From NCBI GenBank assembly GCA_964542475.1, contig CAZIUL010000011.1, positions 41,245 to 105,244 on the forward strand: a stretch of 64,000 bases of DNA, in the 5' to 3' direction. The position numbers and the translations under genes are program-made. Source of the stretch: CAZIUL01 sp964542475 (GTDB taxonomy: Bacteria > Planctomycetota > B15-G4 > CAYZWU01). The notes beneath the pieces were generated by a model. The model was not told the DNA's origin. It ran no database searches and saw only the letters and a list, made by a program, of their open reading frames with translations. Shown here piece by piece: positions 36,280 to 44,350 of the stretch (the first letter of the stretch is position 1; each line of letters opens with the position of its first letter).

Positions 36280-37619
36280 GGCTTCAACACCCTGTTCATT
36301 CTCTTGTCCTGTTCCAGGGGAAGCTTGACGATGAACGTGGTTCCCCTGCCCTGCTTCGTTTCGAAATCAATGGTGCCCTCGTGCATTTCCTTTATGAAGA
36401 ACAACGCAACGGCCAAGCCTTGCCCCGAATGCCCGCCTTTCACACTGCGCGTGGAAAAAAACGGATCGTAGATCTTATCCCGTATCTCTTCCGGAATACC
36501 GGTGCCCGAATCACTGATGCGGATCTCGGCCCAGTCTCCGTCCAGGCGCGTGCTGACACGGATGACCCCCTTCCCGAACGCACCGTTGTCGGTCTTTTCA
36601 GCCACAGCCTGGGCGGCATTCACCAGAAGGTTCAGAAGCGCCTGGTTGAGTTCGCCCGGATAACACGGCACCACGCCCAGCTCGGGATCCAGGTCGGTTG
36701 TTACCTTGGCTGCAAACTTCCAGTCCGGCCGCGTGATCGTGACCAAGCTCTCGATCGCCGTGTTCAGGTCGGTTTCGGTTTTTTCCTCCATCCCAGGCTG
36801 AGAAAACACATTCATGGCCTGCACGGTTTTAGCCACAATATCCACACCCTCGAGTGTCTGGTCTATTGCCCTGGGGATCTCTTCTTCGAGATAGGCCCAA
36901 TCAGCCTGCTCGACAGCCTCATCAAGCGCATACAGCGCTTTCTTGTCGATCACACCGCGCCTGGCCGAATCCAGCGCGTCCCGGTAACTGCCCACAAGGG
37001 TCTCAATACCTTTGAACGCTTCCCTCAGAAAACGGAGGTTGTCCCCAAGGTACTGCATGGGCGAATAGATCTCGCTCGCCACGCCCGATGTGATCCTGCC
37101 GATCCCCTTGAGTTTTTGCGCCTGAACGAGCTGGACTTCGAGAATCTTCCGCTGTGTGACATCGTAACCCAGAAGAGCAAAACAGGCCGTGCTTCCGTCC
37201 TCGGCGACCACGGGGATGATCGTAAGGCTCAAGAACCGTTGCTTTCCATCCGGTTTCTTGAAGCGCAGATCCTCGACCCTGACCGGTCGCTCCTCCTCGA
37301 TACACAGAGAAATTCCCTCATCGACACGGCTCATGTCCCAGGAGACCCCGCACTCCCCAAGCGCTTTTCCAAGCGCATTGTCCTTGCTGATCCCGAACGT
37401 TTTCTCAGCGGTCCTGGTCCACAGGGTAACTTCACCGTTCGAGTCGATTCTGATCAGGAAAAGGGAGATGCTGTTGAAAATCCGGCTGATCCCCTCCCAG
37501 CCATCCTGGAGCATATCCACCATGCCGGACTCTCCGGCGCTTGCGATTGATCCTTCTTTTGCGTCGGAAGACTCCGGGTCTCCCTTGAGAATCAATGTTT
37601 TCCCTTCCCATGAGTTCAT
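36276..37619 (-). CDS. PAS-sensor histidine kinase lacking the phospho-acceptor His
   Basis: The protein has 447 residues and no membrane segment, so it is cytoplasmic. A PAS domain (about 45-155) ends with TACFALLGYDVTQRKI. The DHp helix that normally reads GIAHEINxPxQY reads GVASEIYSPMQYLGDNLRFL, so residue 182 is Ser where the phospho-accepting His should be. The HATPase domain looks intact: LNLLVNAAQAVAEK (N box), ISDSGTGIPEEI (G1) and GGHSGQGLAVALFFIKEMH (G2). It may act as a sensor, a dimer partner or a phosphatase for the HDOD regulator rather than as an autokinase. A sequencing error is less likely because the codon is AGC. Confidence 0.85.
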   Translation of the reverse strand: MNSWEGKTLILKGDPESSDAKEGSIASAGESGMVDMLQDGWEGISRIFNSISLFLIRIDSNGEVTLWTRTAEKTFGISKDNALGKALGECGVSWDMSRVDEGISLCIEEERPVRVEDLRFKKPDGKQRFLSLTIIPVVAEDGSTACFALLGYDVTQRKILEVQLVQAQKLKGIGRITSGVASEIYSPMQYLGDNLRFLREAFKGIETLVGSYRDALDSARRGVIDKKALYALDEAVEQADWAYLEEEIPRAIDQTLEGVDIVAKTVQAMNVFSQPGMEEKTETDLNTAIESLVTITRPDWKFAAKVTTDLDPELGVVPCYPGELNQALLNLLVNAAQAVAEKTDNGAFGKGVIRVSTRLDGDWAEIRISDSGTGIPEEIRDKIYDPFFSTRSVKGGHSGQGLAVALFFIKEMHEGTIDFETKQGRGTTFIVKLPLEQDKRMNRVLKP

Positions 37620-37738
37620 TGGTTCGCTCTTTCCTTCCTCTCGATTTACGGCCGGTCCTAGACAAGAATTATCGATATTTCCACGCGGTTAGATTAATCC
37701 TTTGATAAAAAAAACCGGGTATTCAGAAGAGGACGGCA

Positions 37739-37948
37739 TGGAGGGCATCGCTCCGGCGGCGCCGGAATGGAGGGCGTCGCTCCGTCGACGCCGGATGAAA
37801 AAAGGCGGCAAGAGACTGCCGCCCTCCATACGCCGGATAAAAAGATCCATGTTTATCCGTGTCCATCCGTGGTTCTCTTTTTCTTTCTTTCTCTTCCTAT
37901 AACTTGAAGGGAGTAAACGAAGAAGCGGCAACAGACTGCCGCCCTCCA
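37739..37948. repeat. Cluster of GGAGGGC-type repeats plus a shared intergenic block
   Basis: Units TGGAGGGCATCGCTCCGGCG (37739) and TGGAGGGCGTCGCTCCGTCG (37768), each ending CGCCGG, are tandem. GGCGGCAAGAGACTGCCGCC (37804) and GCGGCAACAGACTGCCGCCC (37924) are hairpin units. Between them, 37852-37880 (TCCGTGTCCATCCGTGGTTC) matches 48346-48371. The 370-base gap between the kinase and fmt is almost wholly made of these repeats. Confidence 0.75.
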
Positions 37949-37989
37949 AACGCCGGATCGGATCATGAACGTGCAGGGATCGCGGCTAA

Positions 37990-38952
37990 CTACTTTTCGC
38001 CCCGCACAAAGCGGGTCCCGGGTTCAAAATGCATGCCTTTTGTGAACTCCTCGGTCGGAAGCTCGTTTTTTCCTTCGCGTTTCAGCCTGAGAACATCGAG
38101 AAATCCTTCGGAGCACGCGACGATGAGCCTCTTTCCGCTCTCCACGATCTCACCGGGCTCCGGAGCGGAAGCTGTGCTGTCCACGCTTTCGGTGCACCTG
38201 CTTTTTGTGATGATGATGCGTACGAAAGACCGCCTGTGCCTCACAAAGGTGTACGCCCCCGGCCAGGGAACCATTGCCCTGACGAGCCTTTCGATGTGTG
38301 CCGCGCTGCTCCTCCAATCGATGCGGCCGTCCTCTCTTTTGAGCTTGGGCGCCATCACTGCATCTGAATCGTCCTGGGGCACGGGCGACATGGATCCGTG
38401 TTCGATTTCATCGAGCACACGCAGCAGCAGCGGTGCAGCAGCATTAGCAAGCTTGTTGTGAAGCGAGGGGAAATCGTCATCACCGGATATAGGTGTTTCC
38501 TCCCGGCCAAGGATCTCCCCTGCATCCATCCTCTCCCGCATCTGGAAGATGGTCACGCCGGTAACCGCGTCATTGTTCAGGATTGCGTGCTGAACCGGAG
38601 CCGCGCCCCTGTACCGCGGCAAGAGGGAAGGGTGAATGTTCAAGCCGCCGAAACGAGGCGCTGCCAGCAGCTCCCTCGAAAGCCTGGCCCAGAACGATGC
38701 GGTCACAATAAGATCGGCTTCGAACTCCCGAACGAAACCGATAATCTCTTCCGAGTTCACATCCACGGGCTGCATGCAATCCAGCCCAAGCTCTTGCGCG
38801 GCGAGTTTGAGAGGAGGAGCGATCACCCTGTTTCCCCTGCCCCCGACCTGGTCCGGCTTGCTGATCACAGCGATATCGTGCGCAGCCCGCTCCTTCAGCG
38901 CTCTCAGCGAAGGTATTCCAAGCTCGGATGTGCCGATGAATACGATGTGCAT
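37990..38952 (-). CDS. fmt: Methionyl-tRNA formyltransferase
   Basis: The protein has 320 residues from the ATG of MHIVFIGTSELGIPSLRAL. It contains GGLNIHPSLLPRYRGAAPVQ, with the catalytic Asn-His pair and the SLLPxxRG loop, and VTIFQMRERMDAGEILGRE with the catalytic Asp. The C-terminal OB-like domain (about 205-315) has RLVRAMVPWPGAYTFV. It formylates Met-tRNAfMet using 10-formyl-THF. One central segment, LIVTASFWARLSRELL, is divergent. It follows scpA by 22 bases. The def gene often found beside fmt is not here. Confidence 0.92.
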   Translation of the reverse strand: MHIVFIGTSELGIPSLRALKERAAHDIAVISKPDQVGGRGNRVIAPPLKLAAQELGLDCMQPVDVNSEEIIGFVREFEADLIVTASFWARLSRELLAAPRFGGLNIHPSLLPRYRGAAPVQHAILNNDAVTGVTIFQMRERMDAGEILGREETPISGDDDFPSLHNKLANAAAPLLLRVLDEIEHGSMSPVPQDDSDAVMAPKLKREDGRIDWRSSAAHIERLVRAMVPWPGAYTFVRHRRSFVRIIITKSRCTESVDSTASAPEPGEIVESGKRLIVACSEGFLDVLRLKREGKNELPTEEFTKGMHFEPGTRFVRGEK

Positions 38953-38974
38953 TGGCCTGCTCCCCTCCCCGCTC

Positions 38975-39916
38975 TCAAGGCTGCTCTTCTGATGCGGACA
39001 TCCCTTCATCCGCGCCTTGCGCCTGTTCCGCCTCCCGGGGCCGGCGGGGCTCGACAGCAGAATCGCCGCTGCCGGGCTTCTGCTCTTCGAGCAGATCGGT
39101 CAAGAACGGATGATCCGTATCCTCTGCCTCGGCAGGCTCTTCATCACCTTCCCGGCCGAGAAAAGCGATCCTGTACTCTCCATCCTGTTTAATCGCGTTC
39201 AGCTCTTCCTCATCCATGCACAAGGTAATGAACAGGCCGCTTTCATCTTCCTTCTGGACAACCGTCACGATCCTCTGCTTGACAAGTTCGAGAATGCCCA
39301 CGAAAAAGCTTATAGCATCGCTCCGTGTCTTCTTCTCCTCGAAAAACGATTCGAACGCAACGCTCTTCTCTTTTTGAAGCATCCCGAGAATCGTGTTCAT
39401 GTAGGCTGAAAGCGGCTTGTCCGAATGAATCACACTATACGCCCGGTCCAGGCCGGTATCGCTCATTATCTTTGAAAATGCCCCCAGTATATCCCAAAGG
39501 CTGAGCTCCTCGAACGGGATCTCTTCTTCGCCCGGTATTTCCGTGAGACGTGGGCGGCAAAAGAGCTTGCTTCTGTTCTTACCCCTCTGCTTGAGACCGC
39601 GGGACAGGACTTTGATCTTCTTGTACTCCATCAGATGCTGGAGCAGGTTGTCCTGCTGGTCTATCTCCTCGTCGAGATCTATCTCCTCGGTGGGAAGCAG
39701 CATCTTGGACTTGATCAGCATGAGCGTGGAAGCCATGACCATAAAATCGCTGGACAGATCCACGTCTAGCTCCTGCATGCGCTCAACGTGCTCCAGGTAC
39801 TGGTCCACGATGCTGGCGAGGGATACCTCCTGCAGATCCACCTCCTGCTTGGACACAAGGTAGAGAAGAAGGTCCATGGGACCGCTGAAGACTTCCAGGT
39901 CGATCTTGTAACCCAA
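38975..39916 (-). CDS. scpA: Segregation and condensation protein A
   Basis: The 313-residue kleisin of the SMC complex opens with the family motif YKIDLEVFSGPMDLLLYLV and VDLQEVSLASIVDQYLEHV. The middle has DFMVMASTLMLIKSKMLLP. The C-terminal winged-helix region includes AISFFVGILELVKQRIVTVVQ. The last 50 residues are an acidic, low-complexity tail (EEPAEAEDTDHPF onward) not found in short ScpA proteins. It bridges SMC heads for chromosome segregation. No scpB is visible downstream; fmt follows instead. Confidence 0.92.
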   Translation of the reverse strand: MGYKIDLEVFSGPMDLLLYLVSKQEVDLQEVSLASIVDQYLEHVERMQELDVDLSSDFMVMASTLMLIKSKMLLPTEEIDLDEEIDQQDNLLQHLMEYKKIKVLSRGLKQRGKNRSKLFCRPRLTEIPGEEEIPFEELSLWDILGAFSKIMSDTGLDRAYSVIHSDKPLSAYMNTILGMLQKEKSVAFESFFEEKKTRSDAISFFVGILELVKQRIVTVVQKEDESGLFITLCMDEEELNAIKQDGEYRIAFLGREGDEEPAEAEDTDHPFLTDLLEEQKPGSGDSAVEPRRPREAEQAQGADEGMSASEEQP

Positions 39917-40002
39917 GACGCTCTCCTGCCAAAACCGGTAAAATTCGCGCTCCGTTATTTAAGCATTACGATCCGTGCTTGGCAACGAAATCCGGGCTCT
40001 TG

Positions 40003-40044
40003 AAAAAAGAAGCCGGCTCTACATCCGATGAGCCGGCTTCTTTT
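40003..40044 (-). terminator. Rho-independent terminator after the second S8 protease
   Basis: AAGAAGCCGGCTC and GAGCCGGCTTCTT pair perfectly around a 9-10 base loop, with T-tracts on both strands. It ends the leftward protease transcript and also insulates scpA. Confidence 0.9.
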
Positions 40045-40061
40045 GATCTGGTTCCAGATTA

Positions 40062-41873
40062 TTAATCCGTGAGAACCACGCTTGTTTCGATGTTACTTGA
40101 CCCGGCGAAGTTATAGTTAGTGTCCTTGTAGGTAACAACCTGTGAGTAGAAGGTGAGACCAACATAGCCGGTAGGAATTTGAACCATCAGCTCGCCGGTA
40201 CCTTCCGAATCCAGGTTCCCGCTGTAGAGGATGGTATAGTACAAAAGGATGGGAAATCCCTTGTATGTGAATGTGGTCCCGTTAGCTGATACGATCAGAT
40301 AAAAGTAGTCGTTGACCCCGCCGCCGTATTCCCATGTGAAGTCTGAACCGCCTCCGGTTATTAACGGCGCCTGCAGCTTGGGAGGGTTGGTCTCCACATA
40401 CGTGAAATACCCGGGATTGCTTGTCCCCGAGGCGTTCTTGACCGTTACAGCCGTGTTCCCCAGCGCATTCGCCGTGGGCGCGGAGTAGGTGATCGTGTGC
40501 GTATCAACCACGGTGAATTCCGACGATGTCAGAATGGTTCCTCCGGAGTTCACCTCGCTGATCGAAATGAAGTTATTTCCGGTTATGGTGATGATGCCGC
40601 CCAGGAACGCCTGAACCGTGCTCGGACTGATGTTCGTGATTTGAGGAGGAGCGGGGGGTGCAATCAGGTCCATTGCCGCATCCAGGTCCACCCTGCCGTA
40701 TTGTACCCACGATCCGACATTGACAGCCGAATCCCTGATCGCTGCGATCACATCGTCCGCATTCGCTTTTGTTCTTGTTCCGCCCTGCATGGCGTACAGG
40801 ATAACCGCCATGCCTGCCACGTGTGGGCATGACATGGATGTGCCGTCAGCCGAAGCATATCCACCGTTGTAGTAAGTGGATACTATGTTTTCTCCGGGAG
40901 CGGCCACATCAACCCAGCTTCCGTAGCTGGAAAAGGATGACTTGTTGTCGTACTGGTTGGAAGACGCAACCCCCATCACGATGCTGTGGCCCGCCGGGTA
41001 GAGCTTCTGGGTGCTCCCGCCGTTGCCCGCGGCAGCAACGCACACGCATCCCGCGTTGTAAGCGCTGTTCAGGGCATTGTAGATGCTCGAGCTGTAGCTG
41101 CCCCCAAAGGACATGGAGATGGACAGGGCGCCGTTGTTCTTGGCAGCGTTGATACCCTGCACAATGGCGGTTGTTGGGAGGCTATAGTGGCCGACCCTGT
41201 AGGCCAGGTATCTGCAGTTGTAGGCCACGCCGGCAACGCCGATGCCGTTGTTGGTTTCAGCGGCGGCGATTCCCGTGGTAATGGTTCCGTGGCCGTATGT
41301 GTCGTTCGGGTTGGAGTCGCCCGAATAGTAGTCGTACCCGCCGGCATAGTGGTCGTTAAGGTCGACATGGTCCATGTCCACACCCGTGTCGAGTATGGCA
41401 ACCAGCGCTGAAGGGTCTCCCGTATAGGTGTCCCACGCTTCCGCGCACTTGATCTTCTTGGGTCCCCACTGCTGGCTCCAGTACGGATCACTGGGCGCAC
41501 CAATGGGACGGTAGATGAGGTTCGGCTCGGCGTACTCGACGCTGGAATCCCCGGCGTAAGTTCCGAGGATTTCCTCGAGCGTTTTTTCCACGCTGATCCG
41601 TACATGAAAAAGGCCTTCGGAGATCTCTTTCACGACCTCGCATCCTGCTTTCGCATGAAGCGCTGTCATGGCTCTTGCCTGAACACCTTTTGTGAACTGA
41701 ACGAGAGCTTCCCCCTTGACAATTTCGTGACCGTTGAATTCACCCAGCTCGTAGACCGGGTCAGGCTTGTCCACCCCCTGGCTGTAAGCTGCAGCACAGG
41801 AAATAAATGCGATCGCGAGAACAAGGGCTCCCAGCCGGATGGAAGCCGGATATTTTGTAAAACCTAACTTCAT
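40062..41873 (-). CDS. Secreted S8 (subtilisin-like) serine protease with IPT/TIG domain, paralogue
   Basis: The 603-residue protein is the same length and architecture as the protease at 1936-3747: signal peptide, propeptide ending YAEPNLIYR, S8 domain, IPT/TIG domain (ITNISPSTVQAFLGGIITIT) and the shared C-terminal beta domain. The triad is present: AILDTGVDMDH (Asp), TYGHGTITTG (His) and ADGTSMSCPHVAG (Ser). The usual second His of HGTH is Ile here. Start ATG is preceded by GGAGGTACGTA. The two copies are about 36 kb apart in opposite orientation, an old duplication judging by the many differences. Confidence 0.9.
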   Translation of the reverse strand: MKLGFTKYPASIRLGALVLAIAFISCAAAYSQGVDKPDPVYELGEFNGHEIVKGEALVQFTKGVQARAMTALHAKAGCEVVKEISEGLFHVRISVEKTLEEILGTYAGDSSVEYAEPNLIYRPIGAPSDPYWSQQWGPKKIKCAEAWDTYTGDPSALVAILDTGVDMDHVDLNDHYAGGYDYYSGDSNPNDTYGHGTITTGIAAAETNNGIGVAGVAYNCRYLAYRVGHYSLPTTAIVQGINAAKNNGALSISMSFGGSYSSSIYNALNSAYNAGCVCVAAAGNGGSTQKLYPAGHSIVMGVASSNQYDNKSSFSSYGSWVDVAAPGENIVSTYYNGGYASADGTSMSCPHVAGMAVILYAMQGGTRTKANADDVIAAIRDSAVNVGSWVQYGRVDLDAAMDLIAPPAPPQITNISPSTVQAFLGGIITITGNNFISISEVNSGGTILTSSEFTVVDTHTITYSAPTANALGNTAVTVKNASGTSNPGYFTYVETNPPKLQAPLITGGGSDFTWEYGGGVNDYFYLIVSANGTTFTYKGFPILLYYTILYSGNLDSEGTGELMVQIPTGYVGLTFYSQVVTYKDTNYNFAGSSNIETSVVLTD

Positions 41874-42116
41874 TACGTACCTCCAGAAAAAATGGTTTAC
41901 GAAACGGGCCGGGTCGATCCAGGCAAGGAATAGGCTTGCTCGACCGAAAAGGCACCGGCAGATTCAAGTGATATTGAAGGATAGGCCTCTGGATCCGAAG
42001 CAGATGAAAACCACCTGGAGACGGATCATATGAGATATATTAGCACAAACACCGAAAAAGTCGATGTTCATTTATCATTAGTTTGCAATTTCAAAAAAAC
42101 CATCGTTGCACGGACA

Positions 42117-42237
42117 CGGGCGGTTCGAGAACCGCCCCTCGCGAACAACGGAATGTTTTCGTTTATCGTGTAGCCCCCCCCCGTGGTTGCATCCGGATCG
42201 GGATCGGGCGCTCGGGCGACCGGCCGGTCGCCCCTAC
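42117..42237. repeat. GTAGGGGCGA-type palindromes at the bioD stop
   Basis: GGGCGGTTCGAGAACCGCCC at 42118 is a palindrome. GGGCGACCGGCCGGTCGCCC at 42214 is a perfect one, followed by CTAC, which contains the bioD stop codon (TAG on the minus strand). CCCCGTGGTTGCATCCGGAT lies between. The rest of the 41874-42233 gap holds only the AT-rich leader of the protease gene. Confidence 0.7.
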
Positions 42238-42920
42238 AAATCCACGCCAGGTATGGCCTTGCTGTAAGGCAATGTCGCGATGACCTTTACGCCGCATATC
42301 CGGGCGACAGCATCCGGGTTCCCTGTCTCGTCAGGACCCGGTGGGTTGACCGCGGGATCATCAGTCCGGGTGAACACGACCCCGAGAATGTCGAGCCCTC
42401 GCGCTCGCGCTGCTTCCACCGTGAGGCAGGTGTGGTTGATGGTGCCGAGCCCGGCGCGCGCCGCAATGACAAGTGGAAGGTCCAGGAAACGAACGAGGTC
42501 TGCCATGAGCATCTTGCTTGTAAAAGGAACGAGAAGCCCTCCGGCACCCTCGACAAGTGTAATATCATGTTTTGAAGCGATGGAGCTGTACGCCTCAGCT
42601 ATCCTTTCCGTGGAAATCTCTTTCCCCTCCAGGGCGGCCGCTTCAGCCGGTGCCATGGGAGCGCTGAACCGGTAAGGGCATACCTCATCCAGGGTTATGG
42701 AGGACCCCGAAGCCTCAAGAAGCAGCTTTGCATCCGTTGGAGGGCACCCACCCGCGCTTTCGACCTCGCCGGCGCCCATTTGCTCAGCAGGCCACCCGGT
42801 CTCGCACGGTTTCATGACCCCGACCTTCAGCCCCTTTGCTCGCCATCCCGCGATCAGGCAAAGCGACACATAGGTCTTGCCCGCGCCTGTGTCTGTTCCT
42901 GTTACGAATACCCCTTTCAC
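42234..42920 (-). CDS. bioD: Dethiobiotin synthetase
   Basis: The 228-residue protein begins GVFVTGTDTGAGKTYVSL, the P-loop of BioD. MKPCETGWPAE follows in the substrate region, and TLVEGAGGLLVPF matches the conserved EGAGG motif. It uses ATP and CO2 to close the ureido ring of dethiobiotin. It is last in the bioB-bioF-bioA-bioD operon and overlaps bioA by 4 bases. Its TAG stop is inside a palindromic repeat. Confidence 0.95.
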   Translation of the reverse strand: MKGVFVTGTDTGAGKTYVSLCLIAGWRAKGLKVGVMKPCETGWPAEQMGAGEVESAGGCPPTDAKLLLEASGSSITLDEVCPYRFSAPMAPAEAAALEGKEISTERIAEAYSSIASKHDITLVEGAGGLLVPFTSKMLMADLVRFLDLPLVIAARAGLGTINHTCLTVEAARARGLDILGVVFTRTDDPAVNPPGPDETGNPDAVARICGVKVIATLPYSKAIPGVDL

Positions 42921-44284
42921 AACTCCTCCGATACGGCTTGAATGCTTTGGACGAGGATCTTCATGAGCTCCACAAGCTCGTCCCGGCTGACGGACAAGGG
43001 CGGCATCACAACCAACACATCCCCGAGCGGCCTGAACATCGCGCCCCGCTTTCTCGCCTCCATGATCACCCTGTGCCCCACACGCAGCTCCCCGGGGAAA
43101 CGCTCTTTCGACGCCCTGTCCTTCACGAGCTCGATCCCGACCATGAGCCCTTTCCGCCTGACGTTTCCTACAACCGGTATCTCCCTTACACCATCGAGAA
43201 GCTCGGCCAGCTCCCCGGCTCTTTCCGACACCCGCGCAATCAGATCGTGGCTGTCGAAAAGGCCGAGGTTAGCGAGCGCTGCGGCGCACGCGAGCGGGTT
43301 GCCCGTGTAGGTGTGGCCGTGAAAAAAGGTCTTCATGCTCTCAATGCTTCCCAGGAAACCCTCAAAGACCCGGTGCGTTGCCATGGTTGCCGCGAGCGGA
43401 AGGTAGCCCCCGCTCAGCCCCTTTGCGAGCGACATGAAATCCGGCTCCACACCCTCGTGCTCGCACGCAAACAGCTTCGCTGTCCTGCCGAAACCGGTGG
43501 CAACCTCGTCGAGTATCAGGAACACACCGTTCTTTGCGCACGCCCCCGCGATCCGCTCCAGAAACCCCTCGGGGTGGATTATTATTCCGGCAGCGCCCTG
43601 CACAAGCGGCTCCATCACAACCGCGGCAAGCTCCTCGCTGTGCGCCCGGATGATCTTTTCGGCCTGTTCCGCGCATTCCATGCCGCAGGTGCTGATGTCG
43701 AGTCCGAGAGGGCAGCGGTAGCAGTGCGGCGATGGAAGTTTGATCGCATCGAAAAGAAGCGGCTTGTACATCGAGTGGAACAGGTCAATGCCGCCCACTG
43801 ACACCGATCCGATCGTGTCCCCGTGATATGCGTTTTCGAGACATGCGAAACGGATCTTCTTTCCTTCCGGAGCGTTGTTCTGTCGCCAGTACTGGAATGC
43901 CATCTTCAAGGCCACCTCAACAGCAGTGGACCCGGAATCCGAATAAAACACCTTTTCCAGGCCCGCAGGTGTGATCTTCACCAGCTTTTCGGCCAGCTTG
44001 ATGGACGGCACGCTCCCTAGCCCGAGAAGCGTGGAATGTGCGATCTTGTCGAGCTGGCCGCGTACAGCTTCGTCCAGCTCCGGCACGCGATGCCCGTGTA
44101 CGTTCGTCCACAGCGAGCTTACCCCGTCTAGATAGGATCGGCCGCGCGTGTCCTTCAGCGTTATCCCCTCGGCCTCCGCAATGACCACGGGCTCGTTGTC
44201 GATCCAGTCATCCATCTGTGTGAATGGGTGCCACACATATTGCTTGTCGTTTTCAGCCAGCTTTTCGATTTCGTGCTGATCCAT
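42917..44284 (-). CDS. bioA: Adenosylmethionine-8-amino-7-oxononanoate aminotransferase
   Basis: The 455-residue class III PLP aminotransferase uses the ATG of MDQHEIEKL; an upstream start lies in a repeat. It has YVWHPFTQMDDW (the BioA N-terminal signature), SSLWTNVHGHRVPELD, the PLP-binding Asp in LILDEVATGFGRT and the Schiff-base Lys in LAKGLSGGYLPLAATM. It converts KAPA to DAPA with SAM as amino donor. It overlaps bioD and is separated from bioF by 66 bases that include a short repeat. Confidence 0.95.
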   Translation of the reverse strand: MDQHEIEKLAENDKQYVWHPFTQMDDWIDNEPVVIAEAEGITLKDTRGRSYLDGVSSLWTNVHGHRVPELDEAVRGQLDKIAHSTLLGLGSVPSIKLAEKLVKITPAGLEKVFYSDSGSTAVEVALKMAFQYWRQNNAPEGKKIRFACLENAYHGDTIGSVSVGGIDLFHSMYKPLLFDAIKLPSPHCYRCPLGLDISTCGMECAEQAEKIIRAHSEELAAVVMEPLVQGAAGIIIHPEGFLERIAGACAKNGVFLILDEVATGFGRTAKLFACEHEGVEPDFMSLAKGLSGGYLPLAATMATHRVFEGFLGSIESMKTFFHGHTYTGNPLACAAALANLGLFDSHDLIARVSERAGELAELLDGVREIPVVGNVRRKGLMVGIELVKDRASKERFPGELRVGHRVIMEARKRGAMFRPLGDVLVVMPPLSVSRDELVELMKILVQSIQAVSEEL

Positions 44285-44300
44285 GGTGTGCTCCGTGGTC

Positions 44301-44321
44301 AGAGGTTCAAGGTTCAAGGTT
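44301..44321. repeat. AGAGGTTCAAGGTTCAAGGTT short repeat
   Basis: This 21-base tandem repeat of GGTTCAA lies between bioF and bioA. It is closely related to the tandem unit at 27393-27430. Confidence 0.65.
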
Positions 44322-44350
44322 GTTGAGGCCGCACCTACGGTCTTGCCTTA

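Noticed and set aside
36177..37550. 457-codon plus-strand frame over the kinase gene
   Set aside because: Antisense to a well-defined PAS/HATPase protein.
37689..37949. 86-codon minus-strand frame across the repeat cluster
   Set aside because: Composed only of GGAGGGC-type repeats and the shared intergenic block; no start signal.
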